DNA from: Capnocytophaga sp.
GTDB taxonomy: Bacteria > Bacteroidota > Bacteroidia > Flavobacteriales > Flavobacteriaceae
Assembly (NCBI GenBank): GCA_030530525.1
Contig: JAUMUT010000008.1
Span: 17,639-81,638 of the forward strand
DNA: 64,000 nt
Direction of reading: 5' to 3'
Shown: positions 1-8,905 of the stretch, one piece after another
How the letters are laid out: the number at the start of each line of letters is the position of its first letter
Position numbering within the stretch: position 1 is the stretch's first letter
Made by a program: the position numbers and the translations under genes
The notes under the pieces: generated by a model
The model's input: only the letters and a program-made list of their open reading frames with translations
Told to the model about the DNA's origin: nothing
The model's database searches: none

Positions 1-2072
1 CCACAAATCATTATTACTCCATCATTTTCCAAAGTTTCTTTTATAAAATGAGCTTGTTTTTGTACTAAATCCGTTACATATTCTTTACTTTCTTCTCTTG
101 AAAAGGCAAATTGATATTCTTTTAGCTTATTTTTTTGCTTTTGTTGCTCAAAAATTGCTATATATTGATCTATAATCTCATTTTTACACCTAAAACCAGC
201 ATATAAATATATTTCAGAGGCTTTATTTTGCTCAATCATCCCCAAAAAAGGAGCTATTCCTGTTCCATTAGCTATTAAAATTACTCTTTTTGCTTTTTTA
301 GGAAAATAAAAACTTTCATTTTTACGAATACTTGCCTTAAATTTTTCTCCTTCTTTAAGATTATACAAATATCCTGAACCTAAGCCATTTGGGTGCAATT
401 TTATGGTAAGATGGATATTCCCACCTACCTTCCCGATAGAGTAAAGTCTTTCTTGTTTTCCATCTGGGAAAATAGCAAGCAAATCACCACAAGTAAATGA
501 TTTTGAAGACTTTATAAGCATTGTAAAAACATCGTTTTTGTCAGAAACTGCTGTTTTTTTCAGTACTTTAAAGGTATGCAATTTCGACTTTCCTAACTCG
601 TAATAATTAGGCGTTTCCTCCAAAATAATTTGCGTTTTCTCATTCCATTGCTTTACCCAATTTGTAAATTCTACCAACGAAGCCTTATCTACCGTATGAA
701 GAGGCAATAAAGGAGTCGCCCATTCTTTTTTAACTAATTCATTTTCAATATCTTTTGCAAATTTACAATAATCAGGATACAAAGAAGAACCAAAACCTAC
801 AATATTATATTTCACATTTTTTTGAGAATATTTTTCTAAAATAGAAAGAAATTTATCTGCATTATTTGGTGCATCACCTATTCCGTAAGTAGATGTAAAT
901 ATCAGTAAATGAGTAGATTGCTGGAAAATATTGTAATTATTCAAATCTGTTAAAAAAGATTTTTTTCCTAAATGCAATAATTGTTTATGAACTTGCATTG
1001 CAAAATGCAAAGTAGAACTGCTTTCCGAACCAAAAAGAATAATAAATTCCGCTTCCGAAGGCTTATATTTATTGATAATTTTCGTAGATTTTCGCTTTAA
1101 AGTTATGGCAAAACCTGTGTAAATAAAAACTAAAATCCCGATGCAAGAAATCCCTAAAATAACAGCCCAAGCAATATTCGTTCTGCCTGTGTGTAAATTT
1201 AACCCAATGAAAGCCCAAACTTGTGTTGCAGGAATATTTTTTTCACTTAAAATATTTCCAGAGAATTGACTAATAATCAGTTCTTTATCTCTTGTTTTTA
1301 CTAAAAAAGTATCTTCAATATCATCGGCAAAAGGAAATTCTATTTTACTAACATTTTTTAGTAAAGTATTATTAAAATAAGGTATTTCTTTTATGTTTTT
1401 TGGCGTTTCATAGTCTATTTCTGCATCAAAATCAGGATTATGAACAATTTTTTCGGCTTTTTCTTTCAAAATAAACCGATTTGTAACCAAATATGCCCCT
1501 GTTAAGCTCAAAACTACAATAGGAATAAGCAACCAACGCCCCAAAATAGTATGATAATACTTAGAAAAATCATCTTTTACTACTTTTTTAAAGAAATTTT
1601 TGCCTCCACTTTGCTTTTGTACTATTAAAATAATCCCTGAAATGGAAATTAGAAATAATAAAAAAGAAACTACTCCCATTATTATTCGCCCTGTGGAATG
1701 CAAAAATAACGACCTATGAAGAGTTACCGTCCATTTTATAAATGCGTTACTTTTCCTGATTTCTCCTAAAATTTCTCCTGTAATTGGGTGAATATAGCCT
1801 TCCACTTTTTCGCCATTTTGGTCTTCTGCCTCCACGTTTACAAAACCACGATAATCCACATTTATAACCGAAATTTCGCTATACGCATTTTTTAGACCAT
1901 CAATAGTTTGCGCTAAGGTAATCTCTTCAAAATCAGATACTTTAAACGGATATGTTTGTTTATTAACAGAATGATAAGAAAGTATAATTCCTGTTAAAGA
2001 AGCAATTAATATAAAAATAGAAGCCACTATTGCGAAAGCTAAATGAGCATATCGCCAAACGGATAAAATCAT
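1..2072 (-). CDS. PepSY-transmembrane / flavodoxin-FAD reductase (C-terminus cut by window edge)
   Basis: I translated this from the minus strand. It opens at an ATG at 2072-2070 and stays open to the window edge, giving about 690 residues and no stop. The N-terminal half has four hydrophobic segments of the PepSY-associated TM type, with a periplasmic PepSY-like loop. Next comes a flavodoxin-like domain (FGSESSS and TSTYGIGDAP). Last is an FAD/NAD(P)H ferredoxin-reductase-like domain (RLYSIG, and GTGIAPFLGM for nucleotide binding). The layout matches membrane reductases placed beside TonB-dependent iron or heme uptake genes in Bacteroidota. The likely role is inner-membrane electron transfer to ferric chelates or heme, which is inference. 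A TAACTTTG -7 element lies at 2102-2095 on the minus strand, ahead of the start. It diverges from the ankyrin/DUF2271 pair. Confidence 0.85.
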   Translation of the reverse strand, partial: MILSVWRYAHLAFAIVASIFILIASLTGIILSYHSVNKQTYPFKVSDFEEITLAQTIDGLKNAYSEISVINVDYRGFVNVEAEDQNGEKVEGYIHPITGEILGEIRKSNAFIKWTVTLHRSLFLHSTGRIIMGVVSFLLFLISISGIILIVQKQSGGKNFFKKVVKDDFSKYYHTILGRWLLIPIVVLSLTGAYLVTNRFILKEKAEKIVHNPDFDAEIDYETPKNIKEIPYFNNTLLKNVSKIEFPFADDIEDTFLVKTRDKELIISQFSGNILSEKNIPATQVWAFIGLNLHTGRTNIAWAVILGISCIGILVFIYTGFAITLKRKSTKIINKYKPSEAEFIILFGSESSSTLHFAMQVHKQLLHLGKKSFLTDLNNYNIFQQSTHLLIFTSTYGIGDAPNNADKFLSILEKYSQKNVKYNIVGFGSSLYPDYCKFAKDIENELVKKEWATPLLPLHTVDKASLVEFTNWVKQWNEKTQIILEETPNYYELGKSKLHTFKVLKKTAVSDKNDVFTMLIKSSKSFTCGDLLAIFPDGKQERLYSIGKVGGNIHLTIKLHPNGLGSGYLYNLKEGEKFKASIRKNESFYFPKKAKRVILIANGTGIAPFLGMIEQNKASEIYLYAGFRCKNEIIDQYIAIFEQQKQKNKLKEYQFAFSREESKEYVTDLVQKQAHFIKETLENDGVIMIC

Positions 2073-2210
2073 AAATTTTCAAAATAAAATTGGGCAAAGT
2101 TACTAATTTTCAAACAAATAAATAAATTTATAGAAATATTTAACTTTATTATTTAGAAATACTCCAAATATAATTTATATCTTTGCACCGTAAATTTAAA
2201 AAAATTATTA

Positions 2211-3680
2211 ATGAGAAAAATCATTATAGCTTCCAGTATTTTATTTTCTACCATCGGTGTTGCCCAAAACACTTTGTTAGATTTGGATTTTTATAACGAA
2301 AAAACAACCATTGCCCAAATACAAAATGAAGTAGCCAAAGGCAATAGCATTTCGGAAATGGATAAGCGTGCTTTTGACCCAGCTACTTTCGCTATTTTAC
2401 AAAATTCTCCCGTAGAAACTATTATCTATATCATTGAAAGTGAGGGAAATGGAGTGCATAAAGTAACTCACGATAAACGAGATTATTTACACTGGGCTTC
2501 TTTTATGGGAAATGTTCCGTTGGTAAAATATCTTATTGATAATGGGGCAAATATATACTCCAAAGACTCGCGTGGTGCTACGCCTTTCGTTTTTGCAGCA
2601 AGTAATGGACAAACTAATAAAGAATTATACGAAACATTCTTCAAGGCTGGTGTAAATCCGAAATATCGCCACGATAATGGAGAAACTTTACTTCTGTTGG
2701 CTATCCCTTTTGATGATGAAAATTTAACTCTTACTAACTACTTCATTTCCAAAGGAATGAAGCTAAAAGATAAGGATAAAATTGGTAATACAGCTTTTGA
2801 CTATGCAAGTAAAAAAGGAAATTTACCTTTAATGAAAAACGTCCGAAAAAAGATAAAACCAACCGGAACCGCATTGCCTATGGCAGCCAAAGGCTTACGA
2901 AGACAGCCCAATACAAAAATAGGAGTTTATCATTATCTTATTGAAAATGAGAAAATTAACCCCAACTCAAAAGACGAAACAGGAGCAAATGCTCTAAATT
3001 ATTTGGCAGCAAAGCAAGATTTAGAAGCTATCCAATTTTTACTTTCCAAAGGAAGCAAAGCCGATAATGTGGATAACGAAGGAAATACGCCACTGATGAA
3101 CGCTTGTTCTGGTAAAAATTTGGAAATCGTAAAATTACTCAACGTTCAGAATATCAATGCAATAAACAAAAAAGGAGAATCGGCATTGCTAATAGCAGTT
3201 AAAAAAAGCTCTCCTGAAATTGTAAAATATCTTATAGATAATGGGGCAAATACTAAAATTATTGACAAAAACGGAGATGACGTAATAAGCTCACTTATAG
3301 AATCTTATAAGTTAGTAAAACCAAATGAAAAATCTGGTTTTGATGAAAAAGTGCTTATTCTTGACAAATACAATATTTCCCTAAAATCCGTAGATAATAA
3401 CGGAAATACAGCGTTGCACAAAGCAGTTGCTACCCAAAATCTGGATTTGGTGAAAAAAGTTCTCCAATGGGGAATTGATATTAATCAATTAAACAAAAAC
3501 AAAGAAACAGCACTCATAAAAGCGGCTATGTCTGCAACAAATACAGATATTTTAGAGTTTCTCGTAGCCAAAGGAGCTAATAAAAATAGTACAACAGAAT
3601 TTGGCGAAACTGCATACGATTTGGCAAGTGAAAACGAAGCTCTAAAACAAAAAGGATTTTCTTTAGAATTTTTAAAATAG
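2211..3680 (+). CDS. Secreted ankyrin-repeat protein
   Basis: A 489-residue protein with a cleavable signal peptide (about residues 1-19, ending in GVAQ). Ankyrin repeats run along most of the mature chain. Clear examples are around residues 91-130 (LHWASFMGN, VKYLIDNGAN), 255-345 (ALNYLAAKQD, NTPLMNACSG, SALLIAVKKS) and 395-470. Ankyrin arrays are protein-binding scaffolds, and the partner here is unknown. The gene starts six bases upstream of the DUF2271 gene on the same strand and diverges from the PepSY-flavin reductase, so it probably serves the same iron- or heme-linked function (inference). A TATCTTTG -7 element lies at 2178-2185, without a clear -33 TTG. Confidence 0.85.
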   Translation: MRKIIIASSILFSTIGVAQNTLLDLDFYNEKTTIAQIQNEVAKGNSISEMDKRAFDPATFAILQNSPVETIIYIIESEGNGVHKVTHDKRDYLHWASFMGNVPLVKYLIDNGANIYSKDSRGATPFVFAASNGQTNKELYETFFKAGVNPKYRHDNGETLLLLAIPFDDENLTLTNYFISKGMKLKDKDKIGNTAFDYASKKGNLPLMKNVRKKIKPTGTALPMAAKGLRRQPNTKIGVYHYLIENEKINPNSKDETGANALNYLAAKQDLEAIQFLLSKGSKADNVDNEGNTPLMNACSGKNLEIVKLLNVQNINAINKKGESALLIAVKKSSPEIVKYLIDNGANTKIIDKNGDDVISSLIESYKLVKPNEKSGFDEKVLILDKYNISLKSVDNNGNTALHKAVATQNLDLVKKVLQWGIDINQLNKNKETALIKAAMSATNTDILEFLVAKGANKNSTTEFGETAYDLASENEALKQKGFSLEFLK

Positions 3681-3686
3681 AAACAT

Positions 3687-4160
3687 ATGAAGGTAAAACA
3701 ATTTTTTATAGGAATAGCAATTTTATTTTCTTCACCAATATTTGCTCAAAATCAGTACAAATGTTTAGTACAAACCATTAATTACTCAGGAGAAGCGGCT
3801 TATATGGCTGTTTCTTTAATCTCTCCAAAAGGAGAATACGAAAAAACGCTTTATGTTTTTGGAGATGACGGACAATGGTATGATTCGCTAAAAAAATGGT
3901 TTGGTTTTTACGAGAAAAAAAATGAAAAAATAGATGCCATCACAGGAGCATCTATCTTAGGAGGAGAACGAAAAACTATTATGTTAGATCTTGATAATGA
4001 GAAACTTAACAAAGGGTATTCTATCCGTTTTGAGTCTGCCGTAGAAGACCAATATTATTATAATTTGGATGCCGAAATTCCATTTTCAGAAGAAGGCTTA
4101 AAAGGAAAAGCCGAAGGAAAAGGCTACATTCGTTACGTTCGGATAGTTCCTTCCAAGTAA
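3687..4160 (+). CDS. Secreted DUF2271-family protein
   Basis: A 157-residue protein with a signal peptide ending near FAQN (residues 18-22), so it is periplasmic or exported. The mature part (SGEAAYMAVSLISPKGEYEKTLYVFGDD, then repeated W and Y residues, then DAITGASILGG) matches the DUF2271 periplasmic family as I know it. Members often sit with PepSY-TM reductases and TonB receptors; the molecular role is unknown. It follows the ankyrin gene by six bases and is followed by a terminator, so the two form a short operon. Confidence 0.75.
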   Translation: MKVKQFFIGIAILFSSPIFAQNQYKCLVQTINYSGEAAYMAVSLISPKGEYEKTLYVFGDDGQWYDSLKKWFGFYEKKNEKIDAITGASILGGERKTIMLDLDNEKLNKGYSIRFESAVEDQYYYNLDAEIPFSEEGLKGKAEGKGYIRYVRIVPSK

Positions 4161-4179
4161 AAAATATTTTCAAAATAAT

Positions 4180-4212
4180 AAAGCAAAGGCAAAATTTGTC
4201 TTTGCTTTTTTT
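4180..4212 (+). terminator. Intrinsic terminator after the ankyrin/DUF2271 operon
   Basis: Arms AAAGCAAAG (4180-4188) and CTTTGCTTT (4200-4208) form a hairpin followed by a T-run. The right arm also contains the TTG that serves as the -33 element of the next promoter. Confidence 0.75.
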
Positions 4213-4232
4213 ATGAAAAGTTTGTACATTTG
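4202..4232 (+). promoter_or_regulatory. Bacteroidota-type promoter for coaD
   Basis: TTG at 4202-4204, a 20-bp spacer, then TACATTTG at 4225-4232, fitting the Bacteroidota consensus TTG/TAnnTTTG. It lies 17 bases upstream of the coaD ATG. Confidence 0.65.
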
Positions 4233-4249
4233 CCTTTTTATTCATAAAT

Positions 4250-4729
4250 ATGAAAAGAGCCATTTTTCCAGGTTCATTTGACCCTATTACACTCGGTCAT
4301 TTTGATATTATCACGCGTGCCACGCATCTTTTTGATGAAATTATTGTGGCTGTTGGGCATAATTCTGACAAAAAATATATGTTTTCTGAGCAAGAAAGAA
4401 AACAATTTATAGAAAAAGCATTTGAAAACGAACCAAAAGTAAAAGTTGTTGTTTATCAAGGACTTACAGTAGATTTCTGTAAAAAAATGAATTGTGAATT
4501 TATCCTTCGTGGATTACGAAATCCTGCCGATTTTGAATTTGAAAAAGCAATTGCTCACACCAATAGAGACCTTAGTGGCGTGGAAACTATTTTCTTACTA
4601 ACCGCCGTAAATACTTCTCATATTTCCTCTTCCATCGTTCGTGATGTTATCCGAAATCGTGGTAATTATTCTATCTTAGTGCCTGAAAGCGTGCAAATTA
4701 CAGATATTGAAAAATATTATATTAACTAA
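4250..4729 (+). CDS. coaD: Phosphopantetheine adenylyltransferase
   Basis: A 159-residue enzyme of the usual CoaD length. It transfers AMP from ATP to 4'-phosphopantetheine, giving dephospho-CoA, the penultimate step of coenzyme A synthesis in the cytosol. The N-terminus carries the nucleotidyltransferase signature (PGSFDPITLGHFDI, including the T/HxGH-type motif). The C-terminal half has the ISSSIVRD segment that contacts ATP. A promoter lies just upstream. folC begins two bases after the stop, so both are probably cotranscribed. Confidence 0.97.
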   Translation: MKRAIFPGSFDPITLGHFDIITRATHLFDEIIVAVGHNSDKKYMFSEQERKQFIEKAFENEPKVKVVVYQGLTVDFCKKMNCEFILRGLRNPADFEFEKAIAHTNRDLSGVETIFLLTAVNTSHISSSIVRDVIRNRGNYSILVPESVQITDIEKYYIN

Positions 4730-4731
4730 AA

Positions 4732-5946
4732 ATGAACTATAAACAAACTATTGATTGGCTTTTTTCTCATTTGCCAATGTTTCAAAATAATGGTAAAAAA
4801 GCGTTAAAAAACAAATTAGATAATATCCTTTTTTTTACAAAATATTTAGGATTTCCTCATAAAAATTTTCCAACTATACATATTGCTGGCACCAACGGAA
4901 AAGGCTCTTCAAGCCACGCAATAGCTTCCGTTTTGCAAGAGGCAGGCTATAAAGTAGGGCTATACACTTCGCCACATTTGCGTGATTTTCGCGAACGAAT
5001 AAAAATTAATGGGCAAGAAATACCCGAACAAAATGTTATCGATTTTATAAAAAAACATAAATCTTTTATAGAAGAAAATGATTTTTCGTTTTTTGAACTC
5101 ACTGTCGCTATGGCATTTGATTATTTTTCTACCGAAAAAGTAGATATTGCAGTTATTGAAGTTGGTTTGGGTGGCTTGTTAGATTCTACCAATATCATTT
5201 TGCCTGAGGTTTCTCTCATTACCAACATTGGGAAAGACCATACGGATATTTTAGGAAATACACTTGCCGAAATAGCATTGCAAAAAGCAGGAATTATTAA
5301 GGAGAATACGCCTGTGGTTATCAGCGAGTTTCACCCAGAAACTGCTCCTGTTTTCACAAAAATAGCAAAAGAAAAAAATGCAGAAATTTATTTCGCTTAT
5401 CAGAAAAATATTCCGTATCAAACCGATTTAAAAGGTATTTATCAGGAAAAAAATCTAAAAGGCATTGTACAAACATTAGAAGTTTTACAACAAAAAGGTT
5501 GGAATATTTCTTCTAAAAATATAGAAAACGGATTGTTAAATATTGTAAAAAACACAGGATTAAAAGGTCGTTGGCAAACCCTCTCGGAGCAACCTAAAAT
5601 AATATGCGATACGGGGCATAACCATCACGGAATCAGCCAAGTAGTTTTACAAATATCTCAACAAGAATACAAAAATCTACACATTGTATTAGGTTTTGTA
5701 AAAGAAAAAGATATTGACACGATACTACCTTTATTCCCTAAAAACGCTGTTTATTATTTCTGTTCGCCAAATATTCCTCGCGGCTTAGATGCTTCTATTT
5801 TAAAAGAAAAAGCGAGTACTTTTGGACTTTTAGGAAATATTTATCCTTCTGTAAATGAAGCACTTAACGATGCTAAAAGAAAAGCATCTTTGGAAGATAT
5901 GATTTTTGTAGGAGGAAGTACTTTTGTAGTTGCCGAAGTGGTTTAA
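4732..5946 (+). CDS. folC: Bifunctional folylpolyglutamate / dihydrofolate synthase
   Basis: A 404-residue Mur-ligase-like ATP-dependent ligase that adds glutamate to folates, and in many bacteria also makes dihydrofolate from dihydropteroate. The P-loop is in HIAGTNGKGSSSHA near residue 52, followed by GLYTSPHLRDFRERI (folate-binding loop) and the Mur-type segment EVGLGGLLDSTN. It follows coaD by two bases. Its TAA at 5944-5946 directly abuts the stop of the convergent ferredoxin gene, with no base between them, so the two genes share their 3' ends and no terminator hairpin is visible. Confidence 0.96.
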   Translation: MNYKQTIDWLFSHLPMFQNNGKKALKNKLDNILFFTKYLGFPHKNFPTIHIAGTNGKGSSSHAIASVLQEAGYKVGLYTSPHLRDFRERIKINGQEIPEQNVIDFIKKHKSFIEENDFSFFELTVAMAFDYFSTEKVDIAVIEVGLGGLLDSTNIILPEVSLITNIGKDHTDILGNTLAEIALQKAGIIKENTPVVISEFHPETAPVFTKIAKEKNAEIYFAYQKNIPYQTDLKGIYQEKNLKGIVQTLEVLQQKGWNISSKNIENGLLNIVKNTGLKGRWQTLSEQPKIICDTGHNHHGISQVVLQISQQEYKNLHIVLGFVKEKDIDTILPLFPKNAVYYFCSPNIPRGLDASILKEKASTFGLLGNIYPSVNEALNDAKRKASLEDMIFVGGSTFVVAEVV

Positions 5947-6177
5947 TTATAGTTTTTTGGTAGTAATAATTTTCACAGGGCAAGCCTTTTGTGCATTTTC
6001 ACAAGCCTCAAAAATACTATCATCGTGTGATTTTATCGTAAAAAATCCTTTTTTTTCCGTAGAACGAAGTAATACGCTTTTCCCGTCTTTTTTAGACATC
6101 TGGAACTGCTCTGGCGCCATTTCTACGCAATAATTACACCCGATACATTTATCTCGTTGCAAAGTAACTATAACCAT
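5947..6177 (-). CDS. 4Fe-4S ferredoxin
   Basis: A 76-residue ferredoxin with CIGCNYC near residues 11-17 and a distal CP motif (ACPV) near residue 64, enough to ligate one 4Fe-4S cluster. The spacing is that of small monocluster ferredoxins. It is a cytosolic one-electron carrier; no redox partner is encoded beside it. It converges on folC and the stop codons touch. Its start lies opposite the start of the E1 gene across a 261-bp AT-rich gap in which I see only the E1 promoter. Confidence 0.9.
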   Translation of the reverse strand: MVIVTLQRDKCIGCNYCVEMAPEQFQMSKKDGKSVLLRSTEKKGFFTIKSHDDSIFEACENAQKACPVKIITTKKL

Positions 6178-6380
6178 TTTGAATAATTAGTTTTAATTTT
6201 TTGGCAAAACTACGAAAATATTTTTGATTTTTTCATTCTATGTAAAAAGATTATAAATTGTTAAAAAATTATATATACAAAATATAATAACACTCTACAT
6301 ATAAAACACTGATTTTTAGATAAATAAAATACTTTTTTATATATTTTTTTGTAAAAAAGAAAAAATATTTCATTTTTATT

Positions 6381-6410
6381 TTGTAGGAAGTATTTTTTTA
6401 ATTACTTTTG
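6381..6410 (+). promoter_or_regulatory. Promoter for the fused E1 gene
   Basis: TTG at 6381-6383, a 19-bp spacer and TACTTTTG at 6403-6410 match the Bacteroidota sigma factor consensus. The ATG follows 28 bases later. Confidence 0.65.
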
Positions 6411-6438
6411 AGGACTTTTTTAAGAAAACAAATTTCGT

Positions 6439-8847
6439 ATGAGTACAAACGCATCTTTTTTAGAAAATATGCCTTTTGAAGATTTTAAAAAGCAAGCATT
6501 AGAAGATTATAAAATAGCTGTTATTAGCCGTGAATGTAGCCTTTTAGGGCGCAGAGAAGTGCTAACAGGGAAGGCTAAATTTGGTATTTTTGGCGATGGA
6601 AAAGAATTGCCACAGGTAGCTATGGCACACGCTTTCCGAAATGGTGATTTCCGAAGCGGTTATTACAGAGACCAAACTTTTATGATGGCAATAGGCGAAT
6701 TTACGCCCCAGCAATTTTTTGCAGGCATTTATGCACACAACGATATAAAAGCAGAGCCTACCAGTGGTGGAAGACAAATGGGAGGGCATTTTGCTACCCA
6801 TAGCTTAGATGAAAACGGAAACTGGAAAAACCTTGTTAATCAGAAAAATAGCAGTAGTGATATTTCTCCAACCGCAGGGCAAATGCCACGATTGGTAGGG
6901 CTTGCTCAGGCTTCAAAAATTTATCGAAATTTATCTATAAAAGGAAGTGAAAAATTTTCCAATAATGGAAATGAAATAGCTTGGGGAACTATCGGGAATG
7001 CAAGTACCAGCGAAGGACACTTCTTTGAGGCTATTAATGCAATGGGAGTTTTACAAGTACCTGTGGTAATGTGCGTTTGGGACGATGGTTACGGAATTTC
7101 TGTTCCTGCCAAGTACCAAACTACTAAGGAAAATATTTCTGAAATTCTTAAAGGCTTTCAAAGAGATAGCAACGGACAAGGTTATGAGATTCTTAAAGCC
7201 AAAGGATGGGACTATACCGCCCTTTTAGAAACATTTGCAAAAGCGGAAAGCCTTGCACGTGAGCAACATATCCCTGTTTTAGTACATATTACCGAATTGA
7301 CACAACCTCAAGGACACTCTACTTCTGGCTCTCACGAACGATATAAATCGCCTGAACGTTTGGCTTGGGAAAAAGAATACGATTGTAACGAACAAATGCG
7401 CCGTTGGCTTTTAGATGCTAATATTGCAACCGAAGAAGAAGTAGCTATATTAGAACAAGAAGCTAAAAAATTTGTTAAAGATAGTAAAGAAAAAGCTTGG
7501 AACGAATACCAAAGCCCTATAAAATCTGCTAAACGCGAACTTATCAATCTTCTTTACGAAATAGAAAAAATTAGTTTCAATAGCTTAGATATTTCTCGTT
7601 TGAAAGATTCTTTGGCTGAAATTGATAATCCATATTATAAAGATATTATCAGTGTTGCACGCAAGGCATTGCGCTATATTGTTACAGATGAAGCGCCTGC
7701 GGTAGATAATTTTAAAAATTGGTTGGCAAAGCAACAAGATATTCTACAAGACAAATACGGCTCACACCTGTACAGCCAAAGCGAACAAAATCCTATTTAC
7801 TTGGAAGAAATTCCTCCTGTTTATGAAGGAGAGCAGATGGTTGATGGACGAATTATTATCCGTGATAATTTTGACAAAATTTTTGAAAACAATCCTGCGG
7901 TAATTACTTTCGGGGAAGATACAGGAAATATTGGCGATGTCAATCAAGGATTGGAAGGCTTACAAGAAAAGTATGGAGATATTCGTATCAGCGATGTAGG
8001 AATACGCGAAGCTACCATTATAGGACAAGGTATAGGCTTGGCTATGAGAGGATTACGCCCTATTGCTGAAATTCAATACTTGGATTATATTCTTTATGGA
8101 TTGCAAACAATGAGCGATGATTTGGCTACACTTACTTATCGTACTTGTGGCTACCAAAAAGCTCCTTTGATTGTTCGTACTCGTGGGCATCGTTTGGAAG
8201 GAATATGGCACGCAGGCTCACCTATGGGGGCTCTTCTGCACTTGTTAAGAGGTATGTACATCTTAGTACCAAGGAATATGACCAAAGCCGCAGGCTTCTA
8301 CAATACTTTATTGAAAGGCGACCAAGCTGCATTAGTAATTGAATGCCTTAACGGATATCGCCTAAAAGAAAGAAAACCAAGTAATTTGGGCGAATTTACC
8401 ACTCCTATCGGGGTTGTAGAAGTAATCCGTGAAGGGCGAGATATTACCGTACTTTCTTATGGTTCTACTCTCCGAATTGTGGAACAGGTTGCCACAGAAC
8501 TTGAAAAAGTAGATATTAGCATAGAAATTATTGATGCACAATCTTTATTACCTTTTGATATTCATCACGATGTATTAAAAAGTATTAAAAAAACCAATAA
8601 TCTGTTAATTATTGATGAAGATGTTTCAGGTGGAGCGTCTGCATATTTGCTTCAAGAAATTTTAGAAAAACAAGATGCTTATAAATATTTGGACGGAAAA
8701 CCTCAAACTTTAACCGCACAGCCTCATCGCCCTGCTTTTGCTACAGACGGAGATTATTTCTCTAAGCCAAATGCCGAAGATATTTTTGAAAAAATTTATT
8801 CTATAATGAATGAGGCAAATCCTATTAAATATCCTAAATTATTTTAA
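6439..8847 (+). CDS. 2-oxoacid dehydrogenase E1, fused alpha and beta subunits
   Basis: An 802-residue thiamine-diphosphate enzyme. Residues 1 to about 400 are the E1-alpha domain (GSGGRQMGGHF-like segment, GTIGNASTSEGHFFEA, and WDDGYGISVP in the ThDP region). Residues from about 460 are E1-beta (TFGEDTGNIGDVNQGL, then DVGIREATIIGQGIGLA). It catalyses the decarboxylating first step of a branched-chain 2-oxoacid or related dehydrogenase complex and passes the acyl group to lipoyl-E2. The fused form is common in Flavobacteriia. No E2 or E3 gene is adjacent, so they lie elsewhere. The exact substrate (branched-chain 2-oxoacids versus pyruvate) cannot be read from sequence here. Confidence 0.93.
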   Translation: MSTNASFLENMPFEDFKKQALEDYKIAVISRECSLLGRREVLTGKAKFGIFGDGKELPQVAMAHAFRNGDFRSGYYRDQTFMMAIGEFTPQQFFAGIYAHNDIKAEPTSGGRQMGGHFATHSLDENGNWKNLVNQKNSSSDISPTAGQMPRLVGLAQASKIYRNLSIKGSEKFSNNGNEIAWGTIGNASTSEGHFFEAINAMGVLQVPVVMCVWDDGYGISVPAKYQTTKENISEILKGFQRDSNGQGYEILKAKGWDYTALLETFAKAESLAREQHIPVLVHITELTQPQGHSTSGSHERYKSPERLAWEKEYDCNEQMRRWLLDANIATEEEVAILEQEAKKFVKDSKEKAWNEYQSPIKSAKRELINLLYEIEKISFNSLDISRLKDSLAEIDNPYYKDIISVARKALRYIVTDEAPAVDNFKNWLAKQQDILQDKYGSHLYSQSEQNPIYLEEIPPVYEGEQMVDGRIIIRDNFDKIFENNPAVITFGEDTGNIGDVNQGLEGLQEKYGDIRISDVGIREATIIGQGIGLAMRGLRPIAEIQYLDYILYGLQTMSDDLATLTYRTCGYQKAPLIVRTRGHRLEGIWHAGSPMGALLHLLRGMYILVPRNMTKAAGFYNTLLKGDQAALVIECLNGYRLKERKPSNLGEFTTPIGVVEVIREGRDITVLSYGSTLRIVEQVATELEKVDISIEIIDAQSLLPFDIHHDVLKSIKKTNNLLIIDEDVSGGASAYLLQEILEKQDAYKYLDGKPQTLTAQPHRPAFATDGDYFSKPNAEDIFEKIYSIMNEANPIKYPKLF

Positions 8848-8864
8848 AAATAATCATTAAAAAG

Positions 8865-8896
8865 AAAGCCTTTACGTAAGTTTAGGCTTTTTTTAT
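8865..8896 (+). terminator. Terminator after the E1 gene
   Basis: AAAGCCT (8865-8871) pairs with AGGCTTT (8884-8890), followed by a T-run. It separates the E1 gene from lpxK. Confidence 0.65.
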
Positions 8897-8905
8897 ACTA
8901 AAAAA

